NCBI GenBank assembly: GCA_958366705.1
Contig: CATXCB010000026.1
Coordinates: 1-11,635, forward strand
Source: an uncultured bacterium
GTDB lineage: Bacteria > Cyanobacteriota > Vampirovibrionia > Gastranaerophilales > Gastranaerophilaceae
Reading direction: 5' to 3'
Length of the DNA: 11,635 bases
The number at the start of each line of letters is the position of its first letter. Positions within the stretch are counted from its first letter, which is position 1. The position numbers were made by a program, and so were the translations under genes. Shown here in pieces: positions 1 through 6,993 of the stretch. The notes beneath the pieces were generated by a model. It was given only the letters and a program-made list of their open reading frames with translations, did not search any database and had not been told where the DNA came from.

Positions 1-54
1 CCGAAAATAGGTTGGGGTAAATTTATAGGTACCGCCGGATTATTTGGCGCTTAC
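1..54. mobile_element. Possible IS66-type right terminal end
   Basis: The sequence ending at position 54 reads GGCGCTTAC, the complement of GTAAGCGCC, and IS66-family elements characteristically begin with GTAA/GTAAGCG-like terminal repeats. If this is right, bases 1-54 are the tail of such an element and bases from 55 onward are its target. An open plus-strand frame enters from the left edge and stops at TGA 58-60, giving only 19 residues (…KFIGTAGLFGAYF) that I do not recognise. The region is richer in G+C than the genes to the right. The partner end lies outside the window, so the call rests on a short terminal motif and could equally be the end of an unrelated plus-strand gene. Confidence 0.35.
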
Positions 55-79
55 TTTTGAAGAACGTCTAATCGGACGC

Positions 80-114
80 AACCTGTAAAAACAGCTTGCT
101 TTAGGCAGGTTTTA
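80..114 (+). terminator. Terminator-like hairpin, plus strand
   Basis: AACCTG (80-85) pairs with CAGGTT (106-111), with a possible inner AGC/GCT pairing, and is followed by a short T-rich stretch TTTTATT. It lies about 20 bases after the TGA at 58-60, so it could end whatever plus-strand transcript enters from the left. The stem is short and the T-run is interrupted by an A, so it would be a weak intrinsic terminator. Confidence 0.35.
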
Positions 115-142
115 TTGACATACCCAAAAACTCCTGTATAAT
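115..142 (+). promoter_or_regulatory. Near-consensus sigma-A promoter
   Basis: TTGACA at 115-120 and TATAAT at 137-142 are both exact consensus hexamers, separated by 16 bp (optimum 17). It points rightward, into a region with no plus-strand gene, so transcription would run through the 149-181 hairpin and then antisense into the end of the ABC exporter gene. The -35 box directly abuts the preceding terminator-like hairpin. It may belong to a small RNA or to the remains of a mobile element. The hexamers are directly visible; use in the cell is inferred. Confidence 0.55.
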
Positions 143-148
143 GCAGAT

Positions 149-181
149 ATGGGCAGAATCCGGAAAATCGGCTCTGCCCAT
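149..181 (+). other. Stable stem-loop just downstream of the plus-strand promoter
   Basis: ATGGGCAGA (149-157) pairs perfectly with TCTGCCCAT (173-181). Inside it CCG (160-162) can pair with CGG (169-171) around a six-base loop. It begins about 7 bases after the -10 box, so it would form the very 5' end of a transcript from that promoter. Only TTTG follows the stem, so it is a poor intrinsic terminator. It could be a small structured RNA, a transcript-protecting 5' hairpin, or an operator-like dyad. No family was recognised. Confidence 0.5.
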
Positions 182-358
182 TTGTAACTATTCACAAATC
201 TTATATCAGTTTTTAACGTTTACACAAAACTTGAAACGGTCTCCCTTCTGCCGAGTTTATGCTCAGGGTGTCTAAGTATTTTAACCTACTGATTGAAGAT
301 ATATTTGATTTAGATTACTAAATTTATATAACGAAATCTATTATACAAAAATAAAAAA
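182..358. other. Non-coding flank with no recognised gene
   Basis: Together with bases 1-181 this makes about 350 bases without a convincing gene. Bases 182-300 are more GC-rich than the operon, and composition drops to operon-like AT richness at about 300-360, suggesting a junction. A weak CCGAG/CTCAGG-type dyad lies near 260-277 and a trivial AT-rich dyad at 308-323. No strong intrinsic terminator for the minus-strand operon is visible here; TTTTTTATTTTTG follows the last stop codon but has no GC-rich stem before it. Confidence 0.5.
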
Positions 359-2032
359 TTATTTCATTATTATTTTCCTATCTGCCAAAGCAATTGTCGA
401 TGGTCTATGTGCAATCATAATAATTGTTTTTTTATTTATCAAAGATTTTAATGACTCATTAACAAATTGTTCAGATTCATTATCAAGAGCTGATGTTGCC
501 TCATCAAGAAGAATTATAGGTGCATCTTTAATAATTGCTCGTGCTATAGCTATTCGCTGACGTTCACCACCTGATAGCTTATTTCCACGTTCACCTACCA
601 TTGTTTCATAACCATTTTCAAATTTCATTATAAATTCATGTGCATGTGCTATTTTAGCAGCATTTTCTATTTCCTCATCAGTTGCATTAAGTTTTCCAAT
701 TCGAATATTTTCTTTAATAGAATCATTAAATAAATATGGTTCTTGCGGTACATATGCAATCTTTTGTCGAATTTCCATATTATTAATTTTTAAATAAGGT
801 TGTCCATCAATCCATATCATCCCATTTTCTACTTTATATAACCCAAGTAAAAGTTTGGAAATTGTTGATTTTCCACATCCAGATTGACCTGTTATTGCAA
901 TACATTCTCCTTTATTAATATTCATAGAAAAATTATGTAGAAGTTTTAGCTCTTTTCTATAAGAGAAATCTATTTTATCTATGATAATTTCTTGCTCAGC
1001 TTTTATTTTTTTCTTAACATAATAATTATCTATATCTTCATATTTGATATCTTCATACCAACAATTAGGCTCTATATCTTCACCTATAAAGTCAAAGATA
1101 TTTTGCGCATTAACCAAACAACCTATAAGCTCAGGTAAATATTTTCCTAATTGTAAAAATTGAAAAGAAAATACCCCATATAATGAATAAATTGCAGTAA
1201 GCGAACCTAAAGTTGTATATTCATTATTCGTAAAATAAATACCTATAATCAAAAATGCAAGTGCACATACCAATTCAAATCCTTTACTGCTACTTTCAAG
1301 TAAAGCCATAAACAAAAATTTTTTTCGGCTTTGCCTTGTAAAATTTTCGTTTTCTTTAATAAATTCTTCTATTGTTTCTTTGCCTGCCGAATACATCCTA
1401 GTCTGTTCCATACCTTGTAATAAATTAGACATTTTCTCTGTCATATCTCTATTACTGTTAGATATTTTTTTTGATACATCTCTTATTGGTTTAATCAAAA
1501 AAGTATTTATAATCAACATACAAACATTTACACATATAAAGCATATTGTAATTTGCCAATTTAAAATAAACATTGGTATCAAATAAACTATTACTTGTAA
1601 AATTGGTGCTACTGCTCGACGTAGTCTTGAACTATAAATACTTCCCATTTTTTCCAAATCATATGATATTTTAGAAATAAATTCTCCACTATGATGTTTT
1701 TCATAATATGAAAACGGCAATTTTATTTCTTTTGCAAAAACATTTTTACATAAATTTGCATATGCTCGCTTTGCTTCAACATTGTATAGTATTGCTGCTC
1801 CACGATATATTACTAAAGAAATAAACCCACATATAATATTTCCAATTATGATAAGTGGTATTTTTGTTGCATTTCCATTTTCTGCAGCATCAACAACATT
1901 TTTCATAAGCAGTGAAGTCATAATAGCAAACAATGACCATCCTATACTCATAAATAATATACCTAAAAAGTACAGAAAGCATCGTTTTCCCATAATATTT
2001 ATCGTCTTGATAAATATTTTCCATTGGTTCAT
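359..2032 (-). CDS. ABC exporter, fused TMD-NBD (second of pair), short C-terminus
   Basis: This is a full half-transporter of the ABC type-IV exporter class. The N-terminal ~320 residues hold about six hydrophobic membrane segments, followed by a nucleotide-binding domain with Walker A GQSGCGKST (382-390), signature LSGGERQR (486-493), Walker B IILLDE (506-511, catalytic Glu present) and H-loop His542. It should use ATP hydrolysis to export a small molecule or modified peptide. It starts with ATG 6 bases after the previous exporter's stop, behind a good GGGAGG site, so the two are translated together and may form a heterodimer. The oddity is the end: the protein stops 11 residues after the AHRPST motif, whereas its neighbour has about 41. 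The usual D-G-x-I-x-E-x-G segment is missing, and I find no continuation in another frame. It may be truncated by a rearrangement near position 300-360 yet retains all the ATPase motifs. Confidence 0.88.
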   Translation of the reverse strand: MNQWKIFIKTINIMGKRCFLYFLGILFMSIGWSLFAIMTSLLMKNVVDAAENGNATKIPLIIIGNIICGFISLVIYRGAAILYNVEAKRAYANLCKNVFAKEIKLPFSYYEKHHSGEFISKISYDLEKMGSIYSSRLRRAVAPILQVIVYLIPMFILNWQITICFICVNVCMLIINTFLIKPIRDVSKKISNSNRDMTEKMSNLLQGMEQTRMYSAGKETIEEFIKENENFTRQSRKKFLFMALLESSSKGFELVCALAFLIIGIYFTNNEYTTLGSLTAIYSLYGVFSFQFLQLGKYLPELIGCLVNAQNIFDFIGEDIEPNCWYEDIKYEDIDNYYVKKKIKAEQEIIIDKIDFSYRKELKLLHNFSMNINKGECIAITGQSGCGKSTISKLLLGLYKVENGMIWIDGQPYLKINNMEIRQKIAYVPQEPYLFNDSIKENIRIGKLNATDEEIENAAKIAHAHEFIMKFENGYETMVGERGNKLSGGERQRIAIARAIIKDAPIILLDEATSALDNESEQFVNESLKSLINKKTIIMIAHRPSTIALADRKIIMK

Positions 2033-2038
2033 TCCATA

Positions 2039-3745
2039 TTACCTCCCTACTTCTTTTCCATAAATCTTAGAATAAACCCCATTGCTACCAAGTAAAGATT
2101 CATGTTGTCCTTTTTCTACAATGCTTCCATCTTTCACAACCATAATCTCATCTACATTTTTAATAGTCGATAATCGATGTGCTATTATAATACATGTCCT
2201 ATTAAACGATAATTTTTCTATTGCTTTAGATATTAATTGTTCAGTTGCAACATCTACTGCCGATGTCGGTTCATCCAAAAGTAATATAGGTGCATTTTTT
2301 AAAAAGGCTCTTGCTATAGATATCCGTTGACGTTCACCACCAGATAATAAAATACCTCTTTCTCCTACAACTGTATCATATCCTTGTGGAAGACTCATAA
2401 TAAAATCATGAATTTGTGCATTCTTACATGCTATAATAATATCATCATCATTGGCATTAAGATTTCCATATCTTACATTATCCTTAATTGTTGAAGGAAA
2501 TAAAAAAACATTTTGTGATACAAGTGTAATATTTTCTCTAGCATATTCAATATTCCATTTTGAAAATTCTCTTCCTAATAAATTATATTTACCCGTTCTT
2601 ATTGGATAAAACCCACATATAATATGGAAAATTGTACTCTTTCCCCCTCCTGATTCACCAACAAATGCCACCTTAGAATTCTTTTTGATTTTAAATGACA
2701 TATCTTTAATTATATCTTTTTCATTTGTATATGAAAAAGATACCGCTTTAAATTCAACAGCTATCTCCGTATCAATGCCTTTACATTCAATACCACTTTC
2801 CTCATTTTTTTGTAAAAAAATCTCTTCTATGCGCTTTACACATACTATATTCTCGCACGCATCAATTATATTAAATGGTACTCCTACATATGCATCCACA
2901 AACTTCTGCAAAATTATAAGAAATGCAACCAACTCTCCCATACTAATATTTCCGTTTATTGTTATTATATATGCACAAATAGCACAAATTATATTTGGTA
3001 GCCATTGCAACATTTTTCTAATAATCAAAGCTGTATTTGAAATACGTACTCGCTTTTCTTCATTCTCAACTAATTCTTCAGCTGCTATGTTCATCTTTTT
3101 TTGAAAATAATCTTCTAGTCCAAAAGTTCTTAATACAAGCATACCATTAATACATTCTTGTGAAATTTCTGTAATAACATCTGTTTTTTGTTTGTATATT
3201 TTTTTTAGTTCTTCTATTCTTTTCACAATTTTATTCGTAAAAAATAATATAACAGGATAACAAATCGTTATTAAAATCAACAGTCCTTTATTAAGTCTTC
3301 CAACATATATCGCATATGTTACCATTGTAATTAAATTAGTACATATTTCTGGAATATTTTCATTCAAAAGACTTTCTATTTCTACAATATCAGAATTAAC
3401 TTTATTAAGCAAAGTTGCAGAACTATGTGAATCAAAAAATCTATATTCTAAATGATATATTTTTTTTGCCAATAAATTTTTATAGTATTTCAATGTTTTT
3501 ATAGAAAACTCGGAAATTGTAAAACTTTTAATAAAAGCTACAATAAATCCTATTATTATTAGTATAAACATCTCCCTAATAAAATTAATATATTCAACTT
3601 TTTCCCCAGCCAGCATATTGTCAATAGAATTAGCAATAATGGTATTTCCCTTAATTATAATCAATGCCAATATATAAGAAGAGACCAAACCAATTATAAA
3701 ATACATAGAATATTTTATGCAGCAACATCCCAATTTATTTTTCAT
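2039..3745 (-). CDS. ABC exporter, fused TMD-NBD (first of pair)
   Basis: A 568-aa ABC exporter half: about six membrane segments in the first ~300 residues, then a nucleotide-binding domain with Walker A GESGGGKST (363-371), signature LSGGERQR (467-474), Walker B ILLLDE (487-492), SAVD D-loop and H-loop His523. Its C-terminus is complete. There is no N-terminal C39 peptidase domain, so it is not a leader-cleaving bacteriocin exporter. ATG 3745 is preferred over the TTG at 3751 because AAAGGT lies 10 bases upstream. The Walker B glutamate is present here and in the partner, so the pair does not show the degenerate site typical of many heterodimeric exporters; either homodimers or a symmetric heterodimer is possible. 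Position at the end of a biosynthetic operon suggests product export or self-resistance. Confidence 0.92.
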   Translation of the reverse strand: MKNKLGCCCIKYSMYFIIGLVSSYILALIIIKGNTIIANSIDNMLAGEKVEYINFIREMFILIIIGFIVAFIKSFTISEFSIKTLKYYKNLLAKKIYHLEYRFFDSHSSATLLNKVNSDIVEIESLLNENIPEICTNLITMVTYAIYVGRLNKGLLILITICYPVILFFTNKIVKRIEELKKIYKQKTDVITEISQECINGMLVLRTFGLEDYFQKKMNIAAEELVENEEKRVRISNTALIIRKMLQWLPNIICAICAYIITINGNISMGELVAFLIILQKFVDAYVGVPFNIIDACENIVCVKRIEEIFLQKNEESGIECKGIDTEIAVEFKAVSFSYTNEKDIIKDMSFKIKKNSKVAFVGESGGGKSTIFHIICGFYPIRTGKYNLLGREFSKWNIEYARENITLVSQNVFLFPSTIKDNVRYGNLNANDDDIIIACKNAQIHDFIMSLPQGYDTVVGERGILLSGGERQRISIARAFLKNAPILLLDEPTSAVDVATEQLISKAIEKLSFNRTCIIIAHRLSTIKNVDEIMVVKDGSIVEKGQHESLLGSNGVYSKIYGKEVGR

Positions 3746-3782
3746 AATCAATTATACCTTTTATCGATTAAATAATCATATT

Positions 3783-4835
3783 TTATATTAAATTAAGTAT
3801 TTTCTTCAAAATAACATTTTCTTCTTCTTTCATTTCATCTAACATCAGAATTATACGCTCTAAAATATTAATTTTCCCCGACATTATATATTTCATAAAC
3901 AAAAGCAATATTGTTTCAGAATCATTTGCCAATTTTTCTACAACTAATTCTATATCTCCATTATCAATTAATATCTTTTTATTAATTAAATATTTAATAT
4001 GAAATAATAGCATTTTTTTATGATCTTCCAAAAATGTAAACACCCTCGTGTCTTTTCTATAATTTCCTGATTGTTTTATAATTGTATTTACATATCTTTT
4101 TATCATCTCATAACACTCAAGTCCAAATACAAATTCACTTGAATCATTCATATAAAATGGTGAAAAAGAACTAAATGTATACTCTGAATTTATATAATCT
4201 TTAAGCTGTCTTTTAAACCACTCCAAATCAAACTTATATTCATATGGTATTTTTTTACAAATTACTATTTTTTTATCTGTTAAACTTTTATTATCTTTTA
4301 AATTTCCTTCATTATATGCTTGTTCAAATGCATTTTTAAATTTATTGTAAGGTATAACATCTGTTACATAGCGTCCATTATCATAATGATCTGCTACTAA
4401 AACCTGTTTTTTTTCATCATCATATCCATATATAAATGTTTTATGAATATCCATTCCCTCTATTTTTGTATCTAAGCAGTTTTGCTTCAAAAACAAATAT
4501 ATATAATATTCATTATTAATTGCATTTTTTATATATTCAATAATATCTTGAAAATTTTGTTTTACATAACTACTTGATACATATTTAGTATCTAAAAAAG
4601 GACAAGAATTCCACACATTTATATTTGTATCTTCACAAAACGGATCATGCTTTGGGAAAAAACAAAACACTGTCTTTTGTATTCCATACATATTTTGACC
4701 AATCATTTGAATATAATTATTTGCAATCCAATCTTTTGAACCTTCCATACCCAATATCATAGACATAAAATGACTTTCAGATGACCATGTTTTTAATATT
4801 GGTTTTTCTAAATTTAAATTTTTCTTTTCAATCAT
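3783..4835 (-). CDS. BtrH-like / C39-fold-like protein, putative carrier-protein acyltransferase
   Basis: A 350-aa soluble protein that I place in the butirosin BtrH N-terminal-like family. The key stretch is HKTFIYGYDDEKK (131-143) followed by VADHYDNGRY (147-156), matching the family's usual His, GYDD and 'ADxxxNGKY' features. BtrH itself transfers an aminoacyl group from a carrier protein to an aminoglycoside. Here a carrier protein and an amino acid:carrier protein ligase lie just upstream, so a similar acyl-transfer role is a reasonable inference. The N-terminal segment SESHFMSMILG (18-29) aligns where relatives usually have a His-Cys pair, but no Cys is present, so catalysis by the classical Cys is doubtful. 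The C-terminal ~150 residues are helical and unrecognised. ATG 4835 is chosen because TAAGGA sits 8 bases upstream; the ATG at 4877 has AGGA only 2 bases away. Confidence 0.65.
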   Translation of the reverse strand: MIEKKNLNLEKPILKTWSSESHFMSMILGMEGSKDWIANNYIQMIGQNMYGIQKTVFCFFPKHDPFCEDTNINVWNSCPFLDTKYVSSSYVKQNFQDIIEYIKNAINNEYYIYLFLKQNCLDTKIEGMDIHKTFIYGYDDEKKQVLVADHYDNGRYVTDVIPYNKFKNAFEQAYNEGNLKDNKSLTDKKIVICKKIPYEYKFDLEWFKRQLKDYINSEYTFSSFSPFYMNDSSEFVFGLECYEMIKRYVNTIIKQSGNYRKDTRVFTFLEDHKKMLLFHIKYLINKKILIDNGDIELVVEKLANDSETILLLFMKYIMSGKINILERIILMLDEMKEEENVILKKILNLI

Positions 4836-4843
4836 ACTACCAT

Positions 4844-4849
4844 TCCTTA
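4844..4849 (-). promoter_or_regulatory. Ribosome binding site fixing the BtrH-like start
   Basis: Read on the minus strand this is TAAGGA, 8 bases before ATG 4835. It favours a 350-aa product over the longer frame from ATG 4877, whose Lys-rich first 14 residues have no counterpart I can recognise. Confidence 0.55.
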
Positions 4850-4906
4850 ATTTTAACTTTGATTTGCTTTTGTGCATTTTCCTTTATTTGTTCATCATAA
4901 TTTGAT

Positions 4907-4926
4907 ATTTACAATTTTTTGTAAAT
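4907..4926 (-). repeat. AT-rich perfect inverted repeat between CYTH and BtrH-like genes
   Basis: ATTTACAA and TTGTAAAT form an 8-bp perfect stem with a four-base loop in the 65-107 bp gap after the CYTH gene. No T-run follows on the minus strand, so it is not a terminator. It could be an mRNA spacer hairpin or simply AT-rich chance. Confidence 0.35.
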
Positions 4927-4942
4927 TCCCTTAATGTTATTC

Positions 4943-5497
4943 TTAATTATATTTTTTATATGCACTTAAAAATCTTTTATTTTTTCCATTTACATCTTTA
5001 TCCAAATGCAAATCAAGCATTTTTAATCTATCCACAATATCTATTGATAATTCATCAACATATTCAATTTCTATTTCATAATCTATATTATTAAAGTAAA
5101 AACTTTTATCCAAAGCTATTTTGACATTTGGAAACGTATTACATATACATCTTATTGTCTTCAAGCTTCCTAATAATTTCACATCATTACTACAATGCAA
5201 TCCACTTAACTCATATATTTCCTCCTTTGATATATGCTGTAATACCCTATTAACTTTTTTTTCATATTCCTTATTTATATGTAATGCTTTATCTGTTTTC
5301 TGTGGAATTTTAAGTTGTAATTTCATTTGTCCCAATTTTTCTCTTATACGAATCGTTATATTATTTTCTATAATTTCACGATTTGCATAATAATAGTTTA
5401 TTTGCTCAAAAGATTCACTAAATTGGAAACTATTCATAACCTCTAAATATTGTTTTTCATCTAATATAATTTTTATTTCTTTCTCAATTCCATTCAA
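4943..5497 (-). CDS. CYTH-domain protein (class IV adenylate cyclase / triphosphatase fold)
   Basis: A 184-aa protein whose N-terminus carries the CYTH hallmark ExExK as EKEIK (residues 5-9). It is followed by alternating charged strands typical of the triphosphate tunnel: TIRIREK, MKLQLKI and, near the C-terminus, DYEIEIEY. CYTH proteins bind triphosphate-containing substrates with divalent metal; known members include thiamine triphosphatase, inorganic triphosphatases and class IV adenylate cyclases. In this operon it might hydrolyse or sense a nucleoside triphosphate intermediate, which is inference. Start choice: a TTG at 5497 lies 9 bases after AGAAGG and puts ExExK at the expected extreme N-terminus. 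It lies 4 bases after the ligase stop, so translation is probably coupled. ATG 5524, overlapping the ligase, is the alternative and would add nine residues. Confidence 0.72.
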   Translation of the reverse strand: MNGIEKEIKIILDEKQYLEVMNSFQFSESFEQINYYYANREIIENNITIRIREKLGQMKLQLKIPQKTDKALHINKEYEKKVNRVLQHISKEEIYELSGLHCSNDVKLLGSLKTIRCICNTFPNVKIALDKSFYFNNIDYEIEIEYVDELSIDIVDRLKMLDLHLDKDVNGKNKRFLSAYKKYN

Positions 5498-5501
5498 AAC
5501 A

Positions 5502-6635
5502 TTATGCCTTCTTTTCGTATTCATTTCTAACCATTGCTGGCCATTTATCAATATTATCTCCATATTGAGCCAAAAAAGCCAAAACAAAACGTTCTAATCC
5601 ATAACCTATACATCCAGTTACCGTTTCCTTATTCATAACTGAAATATTAAAAGGCGATGTAAATGCCGTACCATGTAAATTAAATGATGCCACTGACATA
5701 TCATTTTTTTTATCATATGTCATTCTTAGTTCATATTTACTTTTATCAATCATTTGTATCTTCTTATATTTTTGCATTTTAGGTAAAATAAATGGATCTG
5801 CTGCAATAGTAATTGTTGCATTTATATTCATTTCTTTTATCAACTCTTCTGATGCTTTTATCATACGTTCCCTTGAATTTTCAACAAATAAATCATCTCC
5901 AATAAACACTATTTCTCTTACATGATAATCACGCATTCGACCATATTCAGAAAAATTAAATCTTCCTTCATTTCTAAAAACACTTTGTGTAAATGTAATA
6001 ATTGTATTATTGGGCAATGTAGCGTTTTTATACTCTTCATAAACATGAAAACATGCTGACGGCGATAATGCATATTCAGGATTCCTTATAATATCTTTAT
6101 AATTATTTTCCATCCTCTTATCTAATTCATTAAGAACATTCATATTTTCACATACAGAACAACAAAACATAGCATATTGTGGTGTTCTTTTTAAATATCC
6201 TGTTTTTTTATATGCAGAGATAGGCAGCAATACAGGATATAACTTTTCAACAATATCACATTCTCCTTTAAATTCGCTATATACCATATTCAAAAACCTA
6301 TCATTAAAAAATTCATATAAAAATAACGCTTTATTCGATAATGATATCATTCCATCGTCAAAATAAAAAATATCTTCTACCTGTGTATGATATTGAGTTA
6401 TATTAGCATTATTGTAAAATATATCTTTATGAAGATTTTTATTAGCAATATATTTATGTGATAAGTCAACTATTTGCTCAATTATAACATCTATATCAGC
6501 AGATTCTTTCATTTCAAGGTTAATCCAATTTTCTTTTATATCATATGAAACAATACTTTCAGAAACAAAGCCTATAATTTTCTTAAATTCTACCCAATCA
6601 ACATTTTCATCTAATTTAATTGATCTATTTATCAT
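5502..6635 (-). CDS. Amino acid:[carrier protein] ligase, seryl-tRNA-synthetase-like
   Basis: A 377-aa class II aminoacyl-tRNA-synthetase-like catalytic core of the type that charges carrier proteins rather than tRNA (the atypical SerRS homologues known from Bradyrhizobium). It should activate an amino acid with ATP and transfer it to the phosphopantetheine thiol of a carrier protein. Visible features: LSPSACFHVY (190-199), motif 2 FRNEGR followed by RMRDYHVREIVFIG (220-246), ASFNLHG (316-322) and motif 3 GCIGYGLERF (341-350). Candidate zinc ligands are Cys158/159, Glu223 and Cys342, by analogy with the Cys-Glu-Cys site of the family. There is no N-terminal tRNA-binding coiled coil. The carrier protein gene lies 50 bp upstream, the classic pairing. 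Start ATG 6635 follows AGGAGG at a short 4-base spacing. The amino acid is not predictable with confidence; characterised relatives use glycine or alanine. Confidence 0.9.
   Translation of the reverse strand: MINRSIKLDENVDWVEFKKIIGFVSESIVSYDIKENWINLEMKESADIDVIIEQIVDLSHKYIANKNLHKDIFYNNANITQYHTQVEDIFYFDDGMISLSNKALFLYEFFNDRFLNMVYSEFKGECDIVEKLYPVLLPISAYKKTGYLKRTPQYAMFCCSVCENMNVLNELDKRMENNYKDIIRNPEYALSPSACFHVYEEYKNATLPNNTIITFTQSVFRNEGRFNFSEYGRMRDYHVREIVFIGDDLFVENSRERMIKASEELIKEMNINATITIAADPFILPKMQKYKKIQMIDKSKYELRMTYDKKNDMSVASFNLHGTAFTSPFNISVMNKETVTGCIGYGLERFVLAFLAQYGDNIDKWPAMVRNEYEKKA
5507..5512 (-). promoter_or_regulatory. Ribosome binding site supporting a TTG start for the CYTH gene
   Basis: Minus-strand AGAAGG lies within the last codons of the upstream ligase gene, 9 bases before TTG 5497. 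The ATG at 5524 lies upstream of this site and so cannot use it. An intervening ATG just after the ligase stop runs into TGA after one codon. Confidence 0.5.
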
Positions 6636-6685
6636 ACACCCTCCTCGTACCCATTTTCACTTTGTATACTTTCTGTAGATTATAT

Positions 6686-6940
6686 CTAGATTGTATCACA
6701 GTAATTTTCTATTACTTTTATCACATCAGCTATTGTATGACATTCTCTTATTTCTTGAAGACAGCCATCTAATTCTATATTCAATTCATCTTCTATATCT
6801 AAAATCATATTTACAATACCTAAAGAATCTATTCCATTGTCTCTTGTGAACGCCAAATCTGGAGAGGATTCCATATCAATTCCTTGCTCTCTCATAATTT
6901 TTGTATGTACTCTACATACTACTTCTTCTACTCTCGTCAT
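6686..6940 (-). CDS. Acyl/aminoacyl carrier protein
   Basis: An 84-aa acidic, four-helix carrier protein. The phosphopantetheine attachment site is Ser39 in GIDSLGIV (36-43), followed by the helix II region DIEDELNIELD. A phosphopantetheinyl transferase from elsewhere in the genome would convert it to the holo form. Directly downstream is the aaRS-like ligase, so the most likely cargo is a single amino acid tethered as a thioester. The BtrH-like protein further along is a candidate for unloading it, analogous to BtrI/BtrH in butirosin; BtrI's own ligase (BtrJ) is an unrelated enzyme. Its translation start is unusual: the strong AAAGGAG is 29 bases from ATG, with a small hairpin between them, described separately. 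Confidence 0.92.
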   Translation of the reverse strand: MTRVEEVVCRVHTKIMREQGIDMESSPDLAFTRDNGIDSLGIVNMILDIEDELNIELDGCLQEIRECHTIADVIKVIENYCDTI

Positions 6941-6976
6941 TTTTTACAAAACCACCTACAAAAGTGGTTCTCCTTT
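6941..6976 (-). promoter_or_regulatory. Hairpin-bridged ribosome binding site of the carrier protein gene
   Basis: Reading toward the carrier-protein ATG, the order is AAAGGAG (6976-6970), AACCAC, an eight-base loop, GTGGTT (6969-6950 in all), then nine bases to ATG 6940. The linear distance from AAAGGAG is too long, but folding the 6-bp stem would bring it to about 9 bases from the start. The alternative weaker site AGGTGG is itself partly inside the stem. Stem and spacing are visible; regulation by folding is inference. Confidence 0.45.
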
Positions 6977-6993
6977 CTTCATAATTTTCAATG

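Noticed and set aside
2685..3104. Plus-strand open frame of 139 codons inside the first ABC exporter, and similar shorter plus-strand frames elsewhere
   Set aside because: They are antisense to well-supported genes, have low-complexity or improbable protein composition, and lack ribosome binding sites.
2039..3745. Treating the first exporter as a C39-peptidase bacteriocin transporter for a hidden peptide precursor
   Set aside because: There is no N-terminal peptidase domain, and I found no small leader-type (double-glycine) ORF in any gap.
4907..4926. AT-rich inverted repeat as a terminator before the BtrH-like gene
   Set aside because: All stem pairs but two are A-T, and no T-run follows on the minus strand.
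5502..6635. Calling the aaRS-like gene a housekeeping seryl-tRNA synthetase
   Set aside because: It lacks the N-terminal tRNA-binding coiled coil, matches the carrier-protein ligase motifs, and sits beside a carrier protein.
6956..6982. An eight-codon frame ATG…TAG in the gap before the carrier protein gene
   Set aside because: No ribosome binding site precedes it and its sequence is explained by the AAAGGAG site and hairpin.
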